This document shows, in pieces, positions 34,386 through 43,733 of a stretch of 64,000 bases of DNA. Source of the DNA: Phycomyces blakesleeanus NRRL 1555(-) (lineage: Eukaryota; Mucoromycota; Mucoromycetes; Mucorales; Phycomycetaceae). Where the stretch lies: contig NW_017265159.1 in NCBI RefSeq assembly GCF_001638985.1, positions 248,001-312,000 on the forward strand. Reading direction: 5' to 3'. Below the pieces are notes generated by a model. The model was not told where the DNA came from, did not search any database, and saw only the letters and a program-made list of their open reading frames with translations. Numbering within the stretch: position 1 is the first letter of the stretch; every line of letters starts with the position of its first letter. Position numbers and translations under genes: made by a program.

Positions 34386-37010
34386 TGAGTGTAATGATTG
34401 TTCTTATTGTTATTTTGTAAAGAAGAGAATAAGCGAATGAAATGTTAAGTTCAAAGTAAAAGAGAAAAGACAGTATATATAAAAAGATAGACAGATATAA
34501 TTGTAGCTGTTTATCTTACTTGTAGCAAATGAAAATGAAAATAGACTAATTTCATGCCGCTCTGTATTATATTCACACACTTTGTCTTGGTCACAAGCTC
34601 ATCTGTATATACAATCAAGAGAGAGAGATATATATAATACAAAACAATAAATGAAATTGAAATGTGTGCCAAGCAAATGAGTATAACCACACACATTAAA
34701 GTATTGTGTTTCAATCTAGATTACCACGGTTTGCATTATCTGGTAATGAATAATGATTATACTTTTATTCATTGGTTTTCCTTGTACCAAAGTCAGGCAA
34801 AGGATGAACGGCCTTTGGTTAGACTGCATACAGATATTTTTGTTTTATTCTTCTTCTTCTTCTTCTTCTTCTTTATTTCAAATGTTAAGCTCGGAAATAA
34901 AGATGGATCTGCGTCTTCGTTGTCTTGGATATGTTATTTAAGCAACAGTTAAAATCTAGGCAATTTATATTTATCGGCTCTTGTTATTGGAAAAGTACCT
35001 ACATATCTAAGATTTGATGCTGTCAAGTCGATCAACACAAAACAGAAAATGTCTATTTTACATATAATTCACCATGAATTCTATTGCTGTCTGTACAACA
35101 AGATATACTCTAAAGATGTGTTCTATCGTCAAAGAAAGAAAGAAAGAAAGAAAAGGAGAGAAAAACACAGGTTCTTTTTATTGATATTATTCTTTTGATC
35201 CAATGGATATAATTTGATCAAATATGCAAGCCACAATCCTCCCTTTTGTTCACATCAAAGGTAGCTTTTTCAGGATTGCTTTTCAACAATCAATTAAACT
35301 CGGATCTCACTAACGGGTCAGACTCAAGCTGGTGGTCTACTTTAATCCTCTTTACATATAAAAACAAAATTGTACACACATGTATACATACATACATACA
35401 CGAGCTTTTTCTCCTCCCCCCCCCCCACATTTTTTTCTATTGCCGAATATTCGTATCTTGGCATTTTCAAAGTGCAGAAAGCTTCACTGTTAGATTTCCA
35501 TGCTCTCATTAAAGTCCCCCTTATTTATTTACCTTCTGTCGCGTCATAACATGTAATGAGAGTAACTCACGTCATCTACCATCAAAATGTAGGCATGGTT
35601 ACGATACAAAATAGATAAAAAAAATATATCTACAATAAATTCCAAGTGCTATATCTGGTACTCTTGTTTTTGCCAGGGCTCACTGGTCTTATTTATTGTT
35701 TTTCTACCATCTAAGGTGTAAAGCCTAAACAATTTAGTCTAGATCCAATATAATCATGATAATTGCAATAGACTTTGCAGGGTTCTAATCATTAATATTA
35801 TGCCGTTGTTCCCCCTTTTTATCTCTCTCTCTCTCTCTCTCTCTCTGTATGAGGTAGCGAGTGAATGAGAGACTTTTTTTTAAAAAAAAATACTTAAATA
35901 ATATATCAGTTATATATAATAATCCAACTCTGCTTGGTTATCAAATAATAGCTCTTTAGTTGAGCATATCTGTTGCGCGTGTATACTCAATTCCTTTGAG
36001 GATCACTGTACTACACTACCTTTGCTTTACTTTATTTTTATTTTTATTTTTATTTTATCTTTGGACCAGCTACTTGGGCTTGTTCAACTGAAATACAATC
36101 TTTAGCTTTTGCAAGCAAGTAATGGGAAGAACGACAAGATCCTTTAATATAGTACAAATATAAAGAGCTTTCTGATGCCCTAGGGTCGGTCTTTCTCTTT
36201 ATGTTAATTCTTAAAAATAATGCAATCAATACATTAGTCTTAATGCCATTGAATATATATATACACACACAAAGGCATCTTGAACAGCTTTGGATGATTA
36301 AGATGTTTTACAGATTTTTTTTTGTGGTTTAATAAAGAGTGTGTGTATGTGTGTTGTCTTTAATAAAACGTTGCATCGTTGCATCGTTGTTCCTGTTACT
36401 GAGGGACGGCTATTGTATTTTATGATTCTCTTGGCAAAAAGAAGAAAACCAAAAAAAAAAAAAAAAAAGAGTAGTGGTTGTGGTAAAAGGGAGGACGTAA
36501 GGAGGTCTTTCTTTTTTTTTTTTCAAGTAGTGCAGAGTAAGCTTTGCTGTGTTTCTTTTTTGTTTTTTGGTTGTATAATGTATATAAAAGACACGTATGA
36601 GTAGTGTGTGCCATATTTCTTTAAAAGAATAAAAGATATAAGCCATACTGCAATATCCATAAAAGGAAACCAGAGCACACTGAGCGTGGCGTTGAAAGTA
36701 TACAGACAGTAAAGAATTCTTGACTATTAGGACTAGCAAGTAGATTAATGGTTAGTATTGTATAGATTTTGCTTATATAAAATAATAATAATAGTATATA
36801 TTTTTGTATTTATTTCTCAATAGAATGCTCTCTTGTTCTCCAATAGAAATTTGAGAAGGTAATTTTTTACAAAACTGTATATTTTTGGCTCATGATTTTC
36901 TTCTATATAAAAAATAATAATTCAAATTTCGCCTGTTTGTTCTTTTTTAGTGTTTTCCATTGGAAAGAAAGAAAAGAAAGGGGGTGCACCATTTTTCATA
37001 AATATATATT

Positions 37011-37050
<40 letters not shown>

Positions 37051-37175
37051 GCTGCTGCTGCTACTACTGCTGCTACTAATACTAATACCAATCATCACTG
37101 CAACCACTGCAAATATTACAACTACTGCTGCCACTATAAAAATATTAATAATAATAAAAATAATATCTTATTAAA
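34386..37175. other. AT-rich intergenic region
   Basis: 2.8 kb with no supported gene. It has several microsatellites: CTT runs near 34850-34872, GAAA near 35132-35155, C run at 35418-35427, CT at 35821-35846, and ACT/GCT triplets at 37015-37080 just before the EF-hand gene. Short ORFs here are low-complexity. Confidence 0.6.
37015..37080. repeat. ACT/GCT trinucleotide repeat upstream of EF-hand gene
   Basis: Tandem CTA/CTG triplets (about 20 copies with interruptions) lie about 100-160 bp before the start codon, possibly in the 5' leader. Confidence 0.8.
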
Positions 37176-37915
37176 ATGACAAATAAGCGCTCAAGCCTCG
37201 GTATTCACCTCCTTAGTACCGAAAAACGCCTCGAACTCGAGGAAATGTTCCAATCTTTTGATGTCGACAAGGACAATATGCTGTCACGCACAGAAGTCCA
37301 AAACATGTTAACTTCTTCTGGCTTCAAACCAGAGGATATTCCGTCAATGGTAAGAAAGAGAAAGATCGAATAAAAAGGGCGGATAATTTAGACTATCACG
37401 CCACAGTCAACACACACACAAAGAAGAAACAAATCTATCTGGATTTAATGCTGCAAATAATGCGTAATGTTAATGTTAATGTTGATATAAAATATTTGTA
37501 ATTTGTTTGATGATAGGTCGATGAGATGATGATTGGCAGTAAAGACCAAAGGATGACATTTGAAGCGTTTGTCAAGGTTATGCGGCCTACTCTTTCACAG
37601 CCTCATCGCCAGTCTTCTAAAGAGAAAGAGCTCCGTGAGGCATTTGATGCATTTGATCTCGACAAAGATGGCAATATATCGACATCAGAGCTTATCAAGA
37701 TGATGCACCAGTTGGGAGACAAGGTGTCGGAGCAAGATGCTATTCAAATGATCAAGGACGTGGATAAGAACGGAGACAGACAGGTCAACTTTGAAGAGTT
37801 TGCTGTCATGATGGGTGTCCAGCTAAAATCGCCTATACCACCCGAAGATAACCAAAATCATAACAATCATCATCGGTTCTCATTCAGGCACCTATTTCGA
37901 TCGCATAAACATTAA
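37176..37915 (+). CDS. Calmodulin-like EF-hand protein with His-rich tail
   Basis: Ca2+-binding protein of the calmodulin/troponin C type. Exons 37176-37349 and 37517-37915 join in phase (donor GTAAGA after the ATG codon of PSM; acceptor GATAG), giving 190 residues. EF1 loop DVDKDNMLSRTE is near canonical. EF2 (GSKDQRMTFEAF) is degenerate. EF3 DLDKDGNISTSE and EF4 DVDKNGDRQVNFEE are canonical. The C-terminal extension (NHNNHHRFSFRHLFRSHKH) is rich in His and basic residues, unlike true calmodulin, so this is a calmodulin-like protein and not the housekeeping calmodulin. A second EF-hand gene follows about 500 bp downstream on the same strand. Confidence 0.9.
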
Positions 37916-38408
37916 TCAAATTTCCTTTCTTAATCTTTGTTTTTCATTGGTCCAAAATAATATTCACCTCTTTTCTTTTTTATATATACATATCTCCCCC
38001 CAAAAAAGAAAGAATCAAAAGAACTTCATTTAATTGTAATCTAAAAAAGAAAGCTCAGCGCAGAATATTTTCTATTATCTTTAAAATTGTTCTATGTAGA
38101 AGAAGTACCCACCTTTTTTTTTTATTATATATACACCTAAATTGTTTCAATGCTTATTATATTATATTATATTATATGTATAGGTATTCCCCGACTTCTT
38201 TTTATTCTTTCTTATGTTCTTTCCAATGTATATCTGACTCCTCCCCCCAAGAAACCATCCGTTCAATAATTTGTATAAATATAACCTCTTTCTTTTCTTT
38301 CTTATACACATCACCTCCCCTTCTCTTTTACCTTTGGATTTCCCTAATAAACCTTGACCCCTTTGGTCCTCTACCTTATTCACAATTACATACCAACTCT
38401 ATTTCAAT
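37916..38408. other. Spacer between the two EF-hand genes
   Basis: AT-rich, with a short ATTAT repeat near 38155-38175 and pyrimidine-rich DNA before the next start. No coding sequence is supported. Confidence 0.6.
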
Positions 38409-39077
38409 ATGATGAACCAAACCGCTGCCCTACTTGGTGTCACTATGGAAGAAATGGCAACTCTTAAACAAGGTACTGATAACATTACGGACAATTATCC
38501 CAAAAAAAATAAAAAAAAAAAAATAACCAGCCAACTAATTAATTAATCAATTAAATCAATAAAATTAGCCTTTCAATTATATGATCCAAAAGGCCTCGGA
38601 GGTATTCCTCTCGACCGTTTCGCTCAGGTCCTCAAAGCTCTCGGAATCGCAACCGATCCTGTCCAGATCCAGGCAATCATCAGAGCAGCAGACGCTAATG
38701 GCGACAATCTCATCGACTTTGACGAATTCGTCCAGGCCATGGCAGAACACATTCCCCCAACCCCACCTCTGGAGTCTGAAAACGAAGAAGACGACGATGA
38801 AGAAGAAAGAGAAAGAGGAGGATATTTTAGAGCTTCAAATCATCGGGCAATCAGAAAATCTGTCTTCCACGATCAGGACGATCTTGTGCTCTGCTTCCAA
38901 CAATTTGATAAGAATAAGGATGGTCTGATCAGTCGCCAGGAATTAGAACAGGTTATGGCTGATTTAGGAGAGCGTATGAGTCCCCAGGAAATCAAGGACA
39001 TGATGGATGAGGCAGACACAAACAAGGACGGATTTATTGATTTTGAAGAATTTAAGCATCTTTTACCACCCCTTTAG
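38409..39077 (+). CDS. Calmodulin-like EF-hand protein with acidic linker
   Basis: A second EF-hand protein, likely 190-odd residues. Exon 1 (ATG at 38409-38411, MMNQTAALLGVTMEEM) joins a second exon from about 38569 (AFQLYDPKGLGGI) with GT-AG borders in phase. EF1 (DPKGLGGIPLDR) is degenerate; EF2 (ADANGDNLIDFDEF), EF3 (DKNKDGLISRQE) and EF4 (ADTNKDGFIDFEEF) are canonical. Between the two lobes sits a charged linker (ESENEEDDDEEERERGG), longer than the calmodulin helix. The intron position differs from that of the upstream gene and the degenerate EF-hand differs (EF1 here, EF2 there). If the pair arose by duplication, it is old. Confidence 0.9.
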
Positions 39078-39396
39078 AAATTACACTTTCTTGTTGTACA
39101 TTATTTATTTATTTGTCTTGTAAATATACATATACATAATATACTTATCATTATCATTCTTATCATTATCATTCTTATCATTATTAATATAAATTATCCA
39201 ATTATCCAATTATATATTATACTTCTTTAATTTATCAATTGTCTTTAAAGAAGTTGGTTTTAAATTGATTGGCTTTTAATACAGAGAGAAAATCAAACGA
39301 TTAATATCGGACATTGTAAAGAGACAAAAGATTGGCTGTGTCTGTCTGTGGTGTTAAAAATATATGAGATTAAAAATCAAATCAAATCAAACCAAA

Positions 39397-39428
<32 letters not shown>

Positions 39429-39602
39429 AAAAAAAACGTCGTCATTCAGCTGTCAGTAATTATTATTATTTAAAATATATATATATATATATATTCTGCT
39501 TTATAAAAGAGCAACCAAATAAAAAATAAATAAGAAAATTCCTTTTAATTAAAAGCAATAATATATATATATATATTATATATATTATATAGTGTGTATA
39601 TA
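39078..39602. other. AT-rich spacer
   Basis: About 525 bp with TCATTATCAT repeats (39145-39185), an A-rich tract (39395-39436) and TA runs. No gene seen. Confidence 0.65.
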
Positions 39603-41343
39603 ATGTTAGGGATCTTGTCACTTAAACGAGCTGTGGGCATACTTGTTCTAGTGACAGCCTTAATCCTTATGCTCACAAGCTGGCTCGAGACATCAAATAC
39701 CCAAAACTGCTCTTTTCGTAGCACAATGTCTATCCAACGCCTTCGTTTGGCCCGATCGACACCCGATACACCTCACACACTCTCCTTTGGCCTCTGGGGA
39801 CAGTGTGCCATATACGACTCTCACTGCTCATGCACACCAACCTCCCTTTCTTACACCCCAGGTTAGAATCACAAATATATATATATATATAGGCTATTCA
39901 ATTGGACTTTTTTTATTATTACTATTACTATTCGCAAATACTCGACCACAACAACCGTAACTAACATCAATCTTTTACTATTCTCTCTCTTCTTTATATA
40001 TATATATATATAAAGACAACCGTCTTGTAGCAACTACTGCTGGTCAGATAGCCAAGATCGTTCTTGTATTTTTGTCCAATATTTCCTTGTTCCTTGCCGT
40101 CATTTCTTATCACCTGCCCATACTACATCCCTCAGTCTGCCTTTCATTGACCTTACTCGCACTTGTCTGGATAGCAAGTGGATTTGGAGTCTCCTACAAC
40201 CACTACCACCAACAAATCAAAAATGCATGTCAATCCCAGATATGGCCATGTGCAGACGCAGATCCTGGCCTAGAAACCATCCTATTCGGTCTTGTTATCG
40301 GCCTGTTGGTAGTAGTAACAACAATACTGCTATTGTTTCTCATACAAAAATCGCCCACCCAACCACAAGAAACCGATCACATCAGTCTCCAAAGTGCCAC
40401 TTTCACCAATGCCCCCACAATTATTGATCACAATTATAATTACAATTACAATTGCACACCTACGCACCCATATACACAAAGTTTCCCTCAGAATCCCGAC
40501 AATATCAATACCAATCTCAATAATTACGATTATCTGCAACAAAAACCAATTGAAGATCTACTTCCTCGTGGATACACTTTTATCAAATCCATTCCACTCC
40601 ACCCGCCCCCAAACCACTGCAGCCATAATTACTACAATCACCACAAGATTTCTCCAGCTGAAGATGACACCCGGCTAAATAATTCGGAACACTCGGCTGA
40701 CACTGACACTGACACAGATACTGGGACTGGGACTGGGACTAGGACTAGGACTAGGACTGAGACTCGAACTAGAACTAGAACTCGAACTAAATATCGTACT
40801 GGTGCTGGCATTGGTACTGGTACTGGTACTGGTACTAATACTTGTGATCGTGCTGGTGATCACGATCATGTTGGCAATGGTACTACTAGTTCTGGCTCTG
40901 GTTCTGGTGGTCCTGGTGGTTCTGGTGGTAATGGTGGTGCTGGCACGACAATTTCCACACAGAATTCCATGTGTTTAATACCCGCCCATGTTCCGACTTG
41001 CTTCTCAAGATGGAGTAGACCATTGGCTAAGCGTGAGAGCCAATGTTCTCACCATACTTTTGGTTCAGATGTTGCCTGGACACATGTCGTTCCTCGTCTT
41101 TCGGCCGAAACCGTCATGACCTTACCAAAAAGCATCTACCCCTACCAAACCGGTACCTCGTCGCAGTTTTGTATGACTCCCGGTTGTGGAAACCAGGCTT
41201 TGGATCCAGATTACTTTCCATCACTTTCACAATCACACTCGGTCAGCAGCAGTCATCCCAGTCTTGCCCTAGAGCTGACACATTCATCAATTGTCTATTA
41301 TGAAGATGATGATGATGATGAAGAAGATGATGATGATATATAA
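39603..41343 (+). CDS. PalI/Rim9/SUR7-like four-TM membrane protein with low-complexity tail
   Basis: The ATG at 39603 starts a membrane protein; exons 39603-39861 and 40016-41343 join in phase to give YTPDNRLVATTAG. Four membrane segments are visible: GILVLVTALILMLTSWL; IAKIVLVFLSNISLFLAVI; LSLTLLALVWIASGFGV; and ILFGLVIGLLVVVTTILLLF. The first extracellular loop has FGLWGQCAIYDSHCSC, resembling the Cys-containing GLWG loop of PalI/SUR7 proteins. Those proteins act in plasma-membrane pH sensing (Rim9/PalI) or in eisosomes. The long cytoplasmic tail contains imperfect Thr-alternating repeats (TDTDTDTDTGTGTGTRTRTR), a Gly/Ser stretch and a poly-acidic end (EDDDDDEEDDDD). Family call is moderate. 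Confidence 0.7.
40695..40935. repeat. Coding hexanucleotide repeat (GACACT/GGGACT/AGGACT/GGTACT)
   Basis: Degenerate tandem 6-bp units inside the PalI-like gene encode alternating Thr with Asp, Gly or Arg, then Gly/Ser. Confidence 0.85.
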
Positions 41344-41636
41344 TTGATTTATTCTCTTTTTTTTTATATTTTGGTTACTATTTGACTTTCTTGATGTTTG
41401 ATGATAGGATATAAATTGATTGTTCATGATGAATTGGAAAACTGTGATCAAATAGAAACATACACACACAAATGTATACAAAGGATAATGAGAGAGGGAG
41501 AGAAAGAAAGACTCATCAATTGCAAAATTACAAAATAAGCAAATTATAGTATATTTATATATAAAAGAAGAAGAAGAATACATAATGAACGAACAAAGAA
41601 GAAGATAAAGAAATAAAGAAGAAGAAAAGTACTTGC

Positions 41637-42808
41637 CTGGTTGTGATAGATCTGGTATTCAAGTAAGATCGGTAGGAACTTCCACAATGAGAACTCTGGC
41701 CAATAGCAATCTACAAACTGGATCTGACAGCCATTGTTGGATTGCCACAGCAAAAAGTCGCTTAGTCTGATCTCACCAGATGTTCTCACCAACACATCAA
41801 GAGGTGGACATTTGGATGTAAATAGGTGATCTCTGATTAAATCCTCGTTGATATCTCTATTAAGATAAAGTAAAAAGAATGATGATTATGATAGTCTTTT
41901 GAATATAGACAATAAATAAATAACTTACTCTAAATTTATCTTGTTGTCTTGTACCAATTGAACGGTTTCTTTGATAGCTGTTGTCATTTCATCACGGGAA
42001 GTATAAGGACAACAGATATTAAAGATGCGTCTATATAAAAGATGATAATTAAATAATTAAATAAATAATAATTTGCTTTTATAAACCCCAAATGTAATGT
42101 TTAAAGAGACCTACTTTTTGTTGTTCTTTGTATTTTCCATTGCTCGACGTGCTACTTCGGCAACGTCTTTTGGTAAATAATCTAGATTTCCCAAGAATCT
42201 TACACCTATATCATATTCAGCCACCAGTGCACTAGCAATAAATAAATAAATAAATATTAATATTAACGTATGTATACATCTTTACTTACTTTTTATCACA
42301 AAAGGTTTCAAATGCTTTACGAAACAACTCCATCAGGTAATCGATTTCTGTCTTTGATCTTTTGAAATTCTCAATACTGAACGCATACACAGTTACAGCC
42401 TCAACACCTAATTTCATACAAATTTCCAAAACCTAATTTTATTTTAAAAATTAAAAGTAAAATTAAAATTAAAATTAATATCGATATCGATATCAATATC
42501 AATTAGACGAATATCATAAAATATATCTTTGTTAAATAATTGTCTATATTGATTGTGATTATAATTACTTTGATAAAGTAGATCTATAGTTTTACCTTTT
42601 CAAGTTGTTTGAATCCTTCATAATGTCCAAACTTTGTAGAATTTGCACCAGCCTTGTGTGCAAATCGTCGATTGCCATCAAGAATGAATCCAATGTGACG
42701 AGGGATGCTTCCTTTGCTTAGAACAGCAACTGTTGCCTCTTCAACTACATTCTGACAATTGGCGTACAAGCGCTGCATGGCATTGGGTGGATTTGTATCG
42801 GGTTCCAT
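41637..42808 (-). CDS. Cis-prenyltransferase (dehydrodolichyl diphosphate synthase, RER2-like)
   Basis: Elongates farnesyl diphosphate with isopentenyl diphosphate in cis to make the dolichol precursor for protein glycosylation (ER). The start is the ATG at 42806-42808 (MEPDTNPPNAMQRLY). Family motifs in order: IPRHIGFILDGNRRFA (catalytic Asp), HYEGFKQLEKVLEIC, VTVYAFSIENFKRSK, IGVRFLGNL, FNICCPYTSRDEM, PPLDVLVRTSGEIRLSDFLLWQ and FVDCYWPEF. Five or six short exons. The last conserved codon is Gln at 41637-41639, directly followed on the minus strand by GCAAGT. That could be a GC-type donor (see findings); if it is not spliced, the frame runs to a stop at 41544. The C-terminus is therefore not fixed. 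Confidence 0.92.
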
Positions 42809-43733
42809 GACGATGGCGATGACGCTGAAGATGACGCTGAAGATAAGTATGGGGAAGGGGGTGCTTATAAATGCTAATGTAAGAAAGAAAGAAAGAATGT
42901 ATGTGTGTATCACTAGACTATCAAACTATTACTATTATTATTATATTATTATTAAATAAATGAAGCAAAAAGAAGAAATATAATAATAATAATAAACATA
43001 TGAAAATCAGATCTCTCTCTCTCTCTATATATATATTATATAATATAAATTCATTTCACATTTAGTGTAAATTAAATTTATACAATAAAAGAAAACAAAC
43101 ACCGATACATTCTCTTTCTATTTTTAATAAGGAAACATTAGTACTGATATGCACATATATACGTATAGGAGTTTATTAGGTAAAGAGGTAGGGTGTAAGG
43201 TTTGTAGGAATGTAAGTGATAAATGCCATTAGAACAGAGGGACCGATTGACAAGAAGGAATAAGGTATAATTAAGTATTGAGAATATTAACAGAGAAAGT
43301 AAGTAAAAGTAAAAGTAAAAAAAAAAAAAACAAGTAAAAAAGAAAATTGATGGTATAGATATCTTTCTTCCATTCTCTTTTCTCAATATATTTCTTTTCA
43401 TTTTTTTCCACATATACACACACATAGATGTTTGTGCCTTTTGCCTTGTTCGTCAAGGTCTCCTAGGAAATAGTAATGTAAGTAACGCAATGGAATAATA
43501 ACTAAATAGTAAGTCAATCAATAGACATTTAGATTGTTTTGTGAGAAAGGCAAAGACAAGGAGGATACTGTGCTTGTGAGGAGGTAGGATTGAAGGTGAA
43601 GGTGACAGTGGAGGTGGAGGTGGAGGTGGAGGGAATGTGTTGGTTTTTTGTTTGCTTTCAATTATAATAAATATACCATGTATCAAAAAATGAACAAAAA
43701 AAAAGATCAGGGCATTAAGTAAAATAAACAGGA
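42809..43733. other. AT-rich intergenic region
   Basis: About 925 bp between minus-strand genes. It contains ATT and CT/TA repeats (42925-43040) and GGTGGAGGTGGAG-type repeats (43590-43632). No supported gene. Confidence 0.6.
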
